Source: Methyloligella sp. | Lineage (GTDB): Bacteria; Pseudomonadota; Alphaproteobacteria; Rhizobiales; JALUTE01 | NCBI GenBank assembly: GCA_027058255.1 | Contig: JALUTE010000348.1 | Span: 4,070 to 10,079, forward strand | Direction of reading: 5' to 3' | Length of the DNA stretch: 6,010 nt | Shown: positions 1-6,005 of the stretch, in pieces | How positions within the stretch are numbered: the first letter of the stretch is position 1 | Layout of the letters: each line of letters starts with the position of its first letter | The notes under the pieces: model-generated | What the model was told of the DNA's origin: nothing | Seen by the model: the letters and a program-made list of their open reading frames with translations, nothing else | Databases searched by the model: none | Program-made: the position numbers and the translations under genes

Positions 1-854
1 CCGCCCGCAGCCCCCGCACCCGCGAGACGGCAATGCGCCTCGGCCTCGTGGATGCGGTGTTCGAGGAGGCCGCCGAGGCGGTGGAGGGCGCTGACCTTGT
101 CATTCTCTGCACGCCGGTGGGCACGCTCGGGGCCATCGCCGAGGCCATCGCGCCCGCCCTCGCGCCCGGTGCCATTCTCACGGATGTGGGCTCGGTCAAG
201 GAGGCGGTGGTGCGCGATGTGGCGCCGCATGTGCCAAGGGGCGTGCATTTCATTCCCGGCCACCCGGTTGCGGGGACGGAGGAGACGGGGCCCGAGGCGG
301 GCTTTGCCGAGCTGTTCGAGGGGCGCTGGTGCGTGCTCACGCCCATCGAGGGCACGGACGCGGCCGCGCTGGCGAAGCTCGAGGCCTTCTGGCAGGCCCT
401 GGGAAGCCATGTGGCACGCATGACCCCGGCGCATCACGACCGTGTGCTCGCCATCACCAGCCATGTGCCGCATCTCATCGCCTACACCATTGTCGGCACG
501 GCTGCCGATCTGGAGGAGGTGAGCAAGTCCGAGGTCATCACCTATTCGGCCGGCGGCTTTCGCGACTTCACGCGCATTGCCGCCTCCGATCCGGTGATGT
601 GGCGGGACATCTTCCTTGCCAACCGCGAGGCGGTGCTGGAGATGCTGGGCCGGTTCACGGAGGATCTGACGGCGCTGCAACGGGCCATACGCTGGGGCGA
701 TGGGGCGATGCTGGAGTCCTTCTTCGCCCGCACCCGCAACATCCGCCGTGGCATCATCGCGGCAGGGCAGGAGACGCCCGCCCCCGATTTCGGCCGCCCG
801 CATGGCAGCGCCGAGCTGCGCCCCGCGGACGAGGAGGGCGCGGAGGAGGGCTGA
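1..854 (+). CDS. tyrC: Prephenate/arogenate (cyclohexadienyl) dehydrogenase, 5' partial
   Basis: This is a cytoplasmic NAD(P)-dependent enzyme of tyrosine synthesis. It oxidatively decarboxylates prephenate to 4-hydroxyphenylpyruvate and/or arogenate to tyrosine. The reading frame is open back to base 3, and its first codons read like the middle of a Rossmann domain (R-S-P-R-T-R-E-T-A before the Met codon at 33). The true start and the GxGxxG motif are therefore upstream, and the ATG at 33 is internal. Visible family motifs are GADLVILCTPVG (end of the nucleotide-binding half), TDVGSVK, and PGHPVAGTE, whose His codon at 261-263 matches the catalytic histidine of TyrA enzymes. SHVPHLIAY follows, with His codons at 462-464 and 471-473, then the helical C-terminal dimerisation region with YSAGGFRDFTRIA and DPVMWRDIF. 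No ACT or chorismate mutase domain follows, only a short acidic tail. Substrate choice cannot be read from sequence. It ends convergently with the next gene. Confidence 0.92.
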   Translation, partial: ARSPRTRETAMRLGLVDAVFEEAAEAVEGADLVILCTPVGTLGAIAEAIAPALAPGAILTDVGSVKEAVVRDVAPHVPRGVHFIPGHPVAGTEETGPEAGFAELFEGRWCVLTPIEGTDAAALAKLEAFWQALGSHVARMTPAHHDRVLAITSHVPHLIAYTIVGTAADLEEVSKSEVITYSAGGFRDFTRIAASDPVMWRDIFLANREAVLEMLGRFTEDLTALQRAIRWGDGAMLESFFARTRNIRRGIIAAGQETPAPDFGRPHGSAELRPADEEGAEEG

Positions 855-956
855 GCCGTCGCGGGCAGGGCGCGGATGGGACCACCGCCCGTTCGGGGCC
901 GGCTCGAGCGGAGGGCGCGTTCAGGACATGCGCAGCGGGCGTAGGGCCGCGCGCGC

Positions 957-1370
957 TCAGTGGGCGTGGGCGGCGGCGAGGTCGCGGGCGATGGCGGCGC
1001 GGGTCTCGGCGTCCGCCGCTCCCATGTGGATGTGGACCTCGTTCGCCTCGAGCAGGGCGCCGCGATGGCGCAGCTCGGCGAGATTGAGGCTCTCAGCCTC
1101 GGAGCGCGTGTGGCCGATGGCAAGCGGCGAGCGCCGGCCGTCGCCGTGCCGGCGCACCAGCACGTAATTCGCCGCCGGCAGCTCCGGGCACCAGAGCAGG
1201 GGGAAGACCCAGTGCCGATAGGTCCGGCCCGAGGCGCCGCGCCAGACGTGCTCATGGCGCTCGCTCGCCTGCCCCGGCGCGGACTGCGGGCAGGGCGCGG
1301 GCTCGCGGCGTGCCTTGCGCGATGCGCCTGGTGCTTTCGCGGTGACCGGATGATGGTGCTGCATGGCCAT
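957..1370 (-). CDS. Hypothetical protein, possible degenerate GIY-YIG-like fold
   Basis: This is a 137-residue protein with no assigned function. I chose the ATG at 1368-1370 because AGGCGAGG lies six bases upstream of it; an in-frame GTG at 1395-1397 would add nine residues but lacks a ribosome site. Residues 1-45 are a basic, Ala/Pro-rich, low-complexity lead (M-A-M-Q-H-H-H-P). Residues 51-116 look folded: YRHWVFPL, then ANYVLVRR (68-74), LAIGHT (83-88), a Leu/Glu/Arg helix (89-108) and ANEVHIHM (109-116). A final Ala-rich helix ends in HAH. The order of a YVL strand, an AIG strand, a helix and a VHIHM strand resembles small alphaproteobacterial proteins related to GIY-YIG domains, but the canonical catalytic Arg and Glu cannot be assigned. 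The family resemblance is from memory and is inference. The gene is transcribed divergently from ggt and converges on tyrC. The opposite-strand frame (960-1442) is about equally long but has no recognisable motif. Confidence 0.68.
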   Translation of the reverse strand: MAMQHHHPVTAKAPGASRKARREPAPCPQSAPGQASERHEHVWRGASGRTYRHWVFPLLWCPELPAANYVLVRRHGDGRRSPLAIGHTRSEAESLNLAELRHRGALLEANEVHIHMGAADAETRAAIARDLAAAHAH

Positions 1371-1376
1371 GGATCG

Positions 1377-1384
1377 CCTCGCCT
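1377..1384 (-). promoter_or_regulatory. Ribosome binding site of the hypothetical gene
   Basis: On the minus strand AGGCGAGG ends six bases before the ATG at 1370. This is good Shine-Dalgarno spacing and is the main reason to prefer that ATG over the GTG 27 bases further upstream, which has no purine-rich site before it. Confidence 0.55.
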
Positions 1385-1393
1385 GTCGCGGTG

Positions 1394-1430
1394 TCACGGA
1401 TCGTTAATAATCCGAAACATTGTTCACGGA
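1394..1430. repeat. Interleaved direct and inverted repeats, possible operator
   Basis: TCACGGA occurs at 1394-1400 and again at 1424-1430, exactly 30 bases apart, close to three helical turns. CGGAT (1397-1401) faces ATCCG (1410-1414) across eight bases, and TCCG (1411-1414) also faces CGGA (1427-1430). The same half-element thus appears three times in alternating orientation across the AT-rich island and over the candidate minus-strand promoter. This would suit a dimeric regulator binding at paired sites. No known operator consensus was recognised. Confidence 0.4.
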
Positions 1431-1432
1431 AA
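1404..1432 (-). promoter_or_regulatory. Candidate sigma-70-like promoter for the hypothetical gene
   Basis: Reading the minus strand, TTTCCG (1432-1427) is followed after 17 bases by TATTAA (1409-1404). The first matches the -35 consensus in three of six positions and the second matches the -10 consensus in four of six. Transcription would start near 1396-1398, giving a leader of about 26 bases before the ATG at 1370. The AT-rich setting in an otherwise GC-rich window supports a promoter, but the box matches are weak. Confidence 0.35.
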
Positions 1433-1573
1433 TCAGATGTAGGGGCCCATTGAGCCGAAAATGTGGCCTGCGACCGGCGCACCACGTCGTGCGGCGCCGC
1501 GCAGGGCGCAGCGGGTTGGGGGGCGGCGACGCTCGCATTCCCAAGGCGATGCTTTTCCGCTAGGGAGCGTTCA

Positions 1574-1586
1574 CGATGCGGCATCG
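1574..1586 (+). repeat. Short perfect hairpin in the ggt leader
   Basis: CGATGC (1574-1579) and GCATCG (1581-1586) are exact inverse complements around a single G. It lies 36 bases before the ggt start. As DNA it is a near-perfect palindrome that a dimeric repressor could bind; as RNA a one-base loop would force the stem to open to fewer pairs. There is no U tract, so it is not an intrinsic terminator. Confidence 0.35.
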
Positions 1587-1622
1587 GTAAGCGGGCACGA
1601 GGGGTGAGGGAGTGCCAGGGCC

Positions 1623-3434
1623 ATGAGGATGCGATGGGGACGAGCGGGCGCGGTGCTTGCGCTTGGCTGCGGGCTGGTGCTCGGCGCGGCCTCGGCTGGC
1701 GGCGCGCGCTCGCCGGACCCGATCCTCGCCAAGCGCGGCGATCGCGACAACGGGCGCGCCGCGCCGGAAGCCTTCACGGGCCGGGCGGCCAAGCCCGAGG
1801 CGGTGGCCCGCCGGCACATGGTGGTGACCGCCAATTCGCATGCGACCCGGGCGGGCCTCGCCATATTGCGCGCGGGCGGCAGCGCTGCGGATGCGGCCAT
1901 CGCGGCGGCGCTGGTGCTCGGCCTCGTGGAGCCGCAATCCTCCGGCCTCGGCGGCGGCGGGTTCCTCCTGCATTGGGACGCGCGTGCCCGCAAGCTCACC
2001 AGCTATGACGGGCGCGAGACGGCGCCCATGGCGGCAAGGCCCGACCGCTTTCTCCTGCCCGATGGCCGGCCGCGCCGCTTTGCCGATGCAGTCTTCAGCG
2101 GCCTCTCGGTGGGGGTTCCGGGCTTTGTGCGCCTTCTCGCGCGAGTCCATGGCGCGCATGGCCGGCTCGCCTGGGCGCGCCTGTTCGCGCCCGCCATCCG
2201 CCTTGCCGAGGAGGGGTTTCCCGTCTCCGAGCGCCTGCACAAGCTGCTCGCACGGCGCGGGCCGGCCCGTTTCGGCCCCCGGGCGCGGGCCTATTTCTTC
2301 GACGAGAAGGGCCGGGCGCGCCCGGTCGGCTATCGCCTGCGCAACCCCGTCTATGCCCGCACGCTTGCGCTCATCGCCGAGCGGGGCGCGGATGCGTTCT
2401 ACGAGGGCCCGCTCGCGCGCCGGATCGTCGAGGCCGTGCGCGGTGCGCCGCGCCTGCCCGGCGACATGACGCTCGGCGATCTTGCGGCCTATCGCGTGAA
2501 GGTGCGCCCGCCCGTCTGCACCCTCTATCGGGGCCACCGGGTCTGCGGCATGGGCCCGCCCTCGAGCGGGGGCCTGGCGGTGGCGCAGGTGCTCGCCCTG
2601 CTGGCTCCGTTCGACCTGGGCGATGCGCCCATGAATCCCCGCGCGCTGCATCTGATCGCCGAGGCGGAGAAGCTCGCCTATGCGGATCGCAATCGCTATG
2701 TGGCCGATCCGGATGCGATCGCCGTGCCGGCCGGTCTCCTGGACCCTGCCTATATCGCGCAGCGCCGCGGCCTGATCGACCCCGCCCGCGCCATGTCCCG
2801 GGCGCCCCCGGGCCTGCCGCCCATGGGGGCGGGCGAGCGCCCGGGCCGGGACAACAGCCGGGCGGGCAAGGGCACGAGCCATCTCGTGGTGGTGGATGGC
2901 GCAGGCAATGCGGTCTCCATGACCGTGACCATCGAAGCGGGCTTCGGGGCGCGCCGCATGGTCGGGGGCTTCCTGCTCAACAACGAGCTCACGGATTTCG
3001 CCTTCCGCCCGCGCGACCGGGAGGGCCGGGACGTTGCCAATCGCGTCGGGCCGGGCAAGCGCCCGCGCAGCTCCATGGCGCCGACCATGGTGTTCGACGG
3101 CAAGGGCCGGCTCGTCATGCTCACCGGCTCGCCCGGCGGCTCGCGCATCATCCTCTATGTTCTGAAAACGCTCATTGCCCATCTCGACTGGCGGCTCGGG
3201 GCCGGCGCGTCGGCGGCGCTTGCCAATTTCGGTGCCCGCAACAGGGGCGATGGCCTGTTCGAGGTGGAGCCGGGCGCCCTCGCACCCACGACGCGTGCCG
3301 TGCTCGAGCGCCTCGGCCACAAGATTGCCGAGCGGCGCATGGTCTCGGGCGCGCATATCATCATCCGCGGTCCGGACGGGCGCTGGCACGGGGGCGCCGA
3401 TCCGCGCCGCGAGGGAGTGGCGCTCGGCGATTGA
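1623..3434 (+). CDS. ggt: Gamma-glutamyltransferase (glutathione hydrolase), exported
   Basis: A 603-residue Ntn-hydrolase that cleaves gamma-glutamyl bonds of glutathione and related compounds, by hydrolysis or transfer, in the periplasm. Residues 1-25 form a Sec signal peptide (Arg-rich n-region, hydrophobic core, A-A-S-A before G26). LGC at 14-16 faintly resembles a lipobox, but the hydrophobic core continues past it. The proenzyme should cut itself before Thr418 (G-K-G-T-S-H), giving a large subunit of about 390 residues and a small one of 186. Compared with my memory of E. coli GGT (580 residues): Arg131 in DGRETAP equals Arg114, Thr418 the nucleophile Thr391, Thr436 Thr409, Asp458 Asp433, Ser483-Ser484 the Ser462-463 pair, and Gly505-Gly506 in GSPGGSR the oxyanion hole. 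Differences are Glu438 for Asn411 and Glu455 for Gln430. A Pro/Gly-rich linker (about 394-416) precedes the cleavage site. The start is uncertain: CAGGG at 1616-1620 is too close to 1623 but well placed for the in-frame ATG at 1629. Confidence 0.95.
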   Translation: MRMRWGRAGAVLALGCGLVLGAASAGGARSPDPILAKRGDRDNGRAAPEAFTGRAAKPEAVARRHMVVTANSHATRAGLAILRAGGSAADAAIAAALVLGLVEPQSSGLGGGGFLLHWDARARKLTSYDGRETAPMAARPDRFLLPDGRPRRFADAVFSGLSVGVPGFVRLLARVHGAHGRLAWARLFAPAIRLAEEGFPVSERLHKLLARRGPARFGPRARAYFFDEKGRARPVGYRLRNPVYARTLALIAERGADAFYEGPLARRIVEAVRGAPRLPGDMTLGDLAAYRVKVRPPVCTLYRGHRVCGMGPPSSGGLAVAQVLALLAPFDLGDAPMNPRALHLIAEAEKLAYADRNRYVADPDAIAVPAGLLDPAYIAQRRGLIDPARAMSRAPPGLPPMGAGERPGRDNSRAGKGTSHLVVVDGAGNAVSMTVTIEAGFGARRMVGGFLLNNELTDFAFRPRDREGRDVANRVGPGKRPRSSMAPTMVFDGKGRLVMLTGSPGGSRIILYVLKTLIAHLDWRLGAGASAALANFGARNRGDGLFEVEPGALAPTTRAVLERLGHKIAERRMVSGAHIIIRGPDGRWHGGADPRREGVALGD

Positions 3435-3443
3435 GGACCAGTC

Positions 3444-3462
3444 AGGAGGTCGGGAAGGGGAG
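3444..3462 (+). promoter_or_regulatory. Tandem Shine-Dalgarno sequences before thiO-like gene
   Basis: A perfect AGGAGGT (3444-3450) lies 16 bases before the ATG at 3467, and a second purine run AAGGGGAG (3455-3462) lies four bases before it. No other in-frame start lies between them, so both probably serve the same ATG. They support 3467 over the in-frame TTG at 3431, which overlaps the ggt stop and has no such site upstream. Confidence 0.6.
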
Positions 3463-3466
3463 CCCC

Positions 3467-4465
3467 ATGAAAATCACCGTTCGCGGCGCCGGCGTCGTCG
3501 GGCTCTGGCAGGCGCTGCTGCTGGCGAGGGCCGGGCACAGGGTGCGGCTGGTCGAGCGTACCGAGAAGCCCTTTGAGGCGGCCTCGAGCTGGCGGGCCGG
3601 GGCCATGCTCGCGCCCCATTGCGAGGCGGAGGTGGCCGAGCCCATCATCGAGAGGCTGGGGCTGCGCTCCATCGCCCTGTGGAAAGAGGTCCATCCGGGC
3701 GTCGTGAGCCGGGGCAGCCTGGTGCTGGCGCGCCCGCGCGACCGCAGCGAGCTCGCCCGGTTCGCCCGCGTGACGCGGGGCCATGAGCGCGTCGATGGCG
3801 CACGCATCGACGATCTGGAGCCGGACCTCGAAGGGCGCTTCTCCGCGGGGCTCTTCTACCCGGACGAGGCGCACATGCAGCCGCACGAGGCACTCCACGG
3901 CCTCCTGCAGGCGGTGCGGGAGGCGGGCGCCGAGGTGGCGTTCGGCACCGAGGAGGCGGGCACCGGCCATGACTGGCTGATCGACTGCCGGGGCCTTGCC
4001 GCCCGCGATGCGCTGCCTCGCCTGCGCGGCGTGCGCGGCGAGATGGTGGTGGTGCGCTGCGAGGAGATCGCCCTCTCGCGGCCCATTCGCCTTCTCCATC
4101 CCCGCTTTCCGCTCTATGTGGTGCCCTGGGGCTATGGCTATTACATGATCGGCGCGACGGTGATCGAGAGCGAGGACGAGGGGCGGGTGCGGGTGCGCTC
4201 GGCCCTGGAGCTGCTGGCGGCGGCCTATGCGCTTCATCCCGCCTTCGGCGAGGCGGAGATTTTCGATCTCGCGGTCGGCCTGCGCCCGGCCTTTCCCGAC
4301 AATGTGCCGAGGATCGTGCGCCGCGGGCGGTGCCTGCATGTGAACGGGCTCTACCGGCACGGCTTCCTGATGGCGCCGGCGCTCGGCGAGATCGTCACCG
4401 AGCATCTGGCGACGGGCACGGTTCACGACGAGGTTTTCGAGATGGATGATGCCCATGGGCAATGA
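3467..4465 (+). CDS. thiO: FAD-dependent oxidoreductase, glycine oxidase ThiO-like
   Basis: A 332-residue cytoplasmic flavoprotein of the D-amino-acid oxidase (DAO) superfamily. ThiO oxidises glycine to iminoacetate with release of hydrogen peroxide, supplying the thiazole ring of thiamine in aerobes. The N-terminus has the FAD motif G-A-G-V-V-G (residues 7-12) with Glu30 at the end of the second strand to bind the ribose. SSWRAGAMLAPHCEAE (40-55) and DCRG (173-176) fit the ThiO pattern. GLRPAFPDN with Arg273 and YRHGFLMAP with Arg297 match, by position, the two substrate-carboxylate arginines (302 and 329) of Bacillus subtilis glycine oxidase. That protein is about 369 residues, so this one is short, which I recall as usual for alphaproteobacterial ThiO. 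It has no signal peptide or membrane segment. It starts 32 bases after ggt and overlaps glpD. No thiG, thiS or thiE is visible, so a broader amine or D-amino-acid oxidase remains possible. The FAD oxidoreductase call is firm; the glycine specificity is moderate. Confidence 0.83.
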   Translation: MKITVRGAGVVGLWQALLLARAGHRVRLVERTEKPFEAASSWRAGAMLAPHCEAEVAEPIIERLGLRSIALWKEVHPGVVSRGSLVLARPRDRSELARFARVTRGHERVDGARIDDLEPDLEGRFSAGLFYPDEAHMQPHEALHGLLQAVREAGAEVAFGTEEAGTGHDWLIDCRGLAARDALPRLRGVRGEMVVVRCEEIALSRPIRLLHPRFPLYVVPWGYGYYMIGATVIESEDEGRVRVRSALELLAAAYALHPAFGEAEIFDLAVGLRPAFPDNVPRIVRRGRCLHVNGLYRHGFLMAPALGEIVTEHLATGTVHDEVFEMDDAHGQ

Positions 4466-6005
4466 AGGCGAGCGGTTCGACCTCGCGGTGGTCGGCGGGG
4501 GCATCAACGGCGCCGGCATCGCCTGCGACGCGGCCGGGCGGGGCCTGCGCGTGCTGCTCGTCGAGGCGCGGGACCTTGCCGCCGCGACCTCCTCGGCCAG
4601 CTCCAAGCTCATTCACGGGGGCTTGCGCTATCTGGAGCACTGGGAGTTCCGGCTGGTGCGCGAGGCGCTGGCCGAGCGCGAGGTGATGCTGCGCAAGGCC
4701 CCGCACATCGTCCATCCGCTGCGCATCGTCCTGCCGATGATGGCGGGCATGCGCCCGGCCTGGATGCTGCGCCTGGGCCTCTTTCTCTACGACCATCTCT
4801 CGCGCCGGGTGAGCCTGCCGGGCTCTCGCGGCCTCGATTTTTCCCGCGATCCGGCGGGGCACCCGCTCGTCACCCGCCTGCGCCGCGGTTTCGCCTATTG
4901 GGACTGCGCCGTGGACGATGCGCGTCTCGTGGTGCTCAACGCCCGCGCGGCGGCGGATCGGGGGGCGGACATTCGCACGCGCACGGCCCTCGCGCGGGCG
5001 CGGCCCGATGGGGCGGGCGGCTGGCGCCTTGGGCTGCGCGATGCGGGCGGCGGCGAGCGGGAGGTGCGGGCGCAGGTCCTGGTGAATGCGGCGGGCCCCT
5101 GGGTGGAGGACGTGCTGGGGCGTATCGAGATGCCCCCGGGCAAGGGGCGAGCGGCGGCAAGCGGTGCCCATGCGCGTCTGCGCCTCGTCAAGGGCAGCCA
5201 CATCGTGGTGCCGCGCATTCCGGGCGCCGGGGACGGCTATATCCTGCAGAATCCCGACGGCCGGGTGGTGTTCATCCTGCCCTTTGCGCAGGCCTTCTCC
5301 CTCATCGGGACGACCGACGTGCCGTTCGAGGGCGATCCGGCCGAGGCGCGCATCGACGAGGGGGAGATCGACTATCTTCTGGAGGCGGCCAACCGCGCGC
5401 TCGCCCGCCCACTCGCCCGGGCGGATATCGTCTGGAGCTTTTCCGGCGTGCGGGCCCTCTTCGACGATTCGGCGGCCAACGCCTCGGCGGTGACCCGCGA
5501 CTACCGCCTGGTGCGAGACTGGGTCGGCGATGGCGCCGGCGCGGGGGGGGCGCTGCTGCTCTCGCTCTATGGGGGCAAGCTCACCACCTATCGCCGGCTT
5601 GCGGAGAAGGTGCTCGACGAGCTCGCGCCCCATCTGCCGCCCATGGGGCCGGCCTGGACCGAGACGGCGACGCTGCCGGGCGGCGATTTGCCCGAAGGCG
5701 GTCTGCCGCGCCTGGTCGAGGAGCTGAAGGGGGCCTCGCCCAATATCGACGAGGCGGTTCTGGAGGCGCTTGCGGGCCGGCATGGCACCCTCGCGCGGCG
5801 CGTTCTCGATGGCGCCCGCAGTATGGCCGATCTGGGTGCGCATGTGGGCGGCACGCTGTATGAGCGCGAGGTGGCCTGGCTCGCGGCCCATGAATGGGCC
5901 CAGACCCCCGAGGACGTGCTCTGGCGGCGCACCAAGGAGGGGCTTTTCATCGCCGCCGAGGCCCGCGCCGAGGCCGAGCGCCTGCTGGCGGAGATGCTGT
6001 CGTGA
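4446..6005 (+). CDS. glpD: Aerobic glycerol-3-phosphate dehydrogenase
   Basis: A 519-residue FAD enzyme of the inner face of the cytoplasmic membrane that oxidises sn-glycerol-3-phosphate to dihydroxyacetone phosphate and passes electrons to ubiquinone. The FAD motif VVGGGINGAGIA is at residues 15-26, with Glu40 after the second strand. The family signature SSKLIHGGLRYLE (52-64) includes Arg61 and Tyr62, equal to Arg54 and Tyr55 of E. coli GlpD. Arg336 in SGVRALFDD, Arg351 in TRDYRL and Lys378 in YGGKLTTYR match Arg317, Arg332 and Lys354. The C-terminal helical domain (about 400-519) ends with the usual EDVLWRRTKEGL. It is slightly longer than E. coli (501), partly from a Gly/Ala-rich insertion near 225-243. 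Three in-frame ATGs (4446, 4449, 4455) all lie within the end of thiO, and none has a strong ribosome site, so translation is probably coupled to thiO. No glpK, glpF or glpR is seen in the window. The frame is intact, including through a run of eight G at 5543-5550. Confidence 0.95.
   Translation: MMPMGNEGERFDLAVVGGGINGAGIACDAAGRGLRVLLVEARDLAAATSSASSKLIHGGLRYLEHWEFRLVREALAEREVMLRKAPHIVHPLRIVLPMMAGMRPAWMLRLGLFLYDHLSRRVSLPGSRGLDFSRDPAGHPLVTRLRRGFAYWDCAVDDARLVVLNARAAADRGADIRTRTALARARPDGAGGWRLGLRDAGGGEREVRAQVLVNAAGPWVEDVLGRIEMPPGKGRAAASGAHARLRLVKGSHIVVPRIPGAGDGYILQNPDGRVVFILPFAQAFSLIGTTDVPFEGDPAEARIDEGEIDYLLEAANRALARPLARADIVWSFSGVRALFDDSAANASAVTRDYRLVRDWVGDGAGAGGALLLSLYGGKLTTYRRLAEKVLDELAPHLPPMGPAWTETATLPGGDLPEGGLPRLVEELKGASPNIDEAVLEALAGRHGTLARRVLDGARSMADLGAHVGGTLYEREVAWLAAHEWAQTPEDVLWRRTKEGLFIAAEARAEAERLLAEMLS

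Larger units (their letters stand above)
1371..1622. other. Divergent intergenic region between hypothetical gene and ggt
   Basis: This 252-base spacer must hold the promoters for two divergent units. Its left part (about 1396-1440) is the only clearly AT-rich stretch of the window and carries interleaved short repeats. Its right part (1441-1622) is GC-rich again, with an inverted repeat of five-base arms (CGCAC at 1478-1482, GTGCG at 1489-1493) and a perfect hairpin at 1574-1586. I found no convincing sigma-70 promoter for ggt and no recognisable riboswitch. The open frames crossing the spacer on both strands look like high-GC shadows. Confidence 0.6.

Noticed and set aside
33..35. ATG at 33 as the start of tyrC
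   Set aside because: The frame is open to base 3, the upstream codons fit the Rossmann domain, and starting here would remove the NAD-binding glycine motif that the enzyme needs.
855..956. Possible bidirectional terminator between tyrC and the hypothetical gene
   Set aside because: The only tidy stem is four base pairs (CCCG at 888-891 with CGGG at 894-897) with a two-base gap, and no T or A tract follows on either strand. Termination here would have to be Rho-dependent or lie elsewhere.
329..1087. Plus-strand frame of 252 codons spanning the tyrC end and the hypothetical gene
   Set aside because: It is out of frame with conserved tyrC motifs and is Gly/Arg/Ala/His-rich low complexity; it crosses from tyrC into an opposite-strand gene.
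1463..2008. Plus-strand frame crossing the ggt leader as an extra gene
   Set aside because: It overlaps the ggt coding start in another frame, is Arg/Gly-rich and has no motif or ribosome site.
1560..3389. A 609-codon open frame on the minus strand antisense to ggt
   Set aside because: It lies entirely opposite a clearly conserved GGT gene and its translation is Arg/Ala/Gly/His-rich without domain motifs. Such mirror frames are expected in very GC-rich DNA with strong third-position bias.
5543..5550. Run of eight G in glpD as a phase-variation tract or sequencing error
   Set aside because: The reading frame is intact on both sides and encodes a Gly/Ala loop before the conserved GGKLTTYR motif. 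In such GC-rich DNA the run is unremarkable.
3155..5891. Long minus-strand open frames (3155-4612 and 4395-5891) antisense to thiO-like and glpD
   Set aside because: Same composition effect: they shadow two well-supported genes and contain no recognisable motif.
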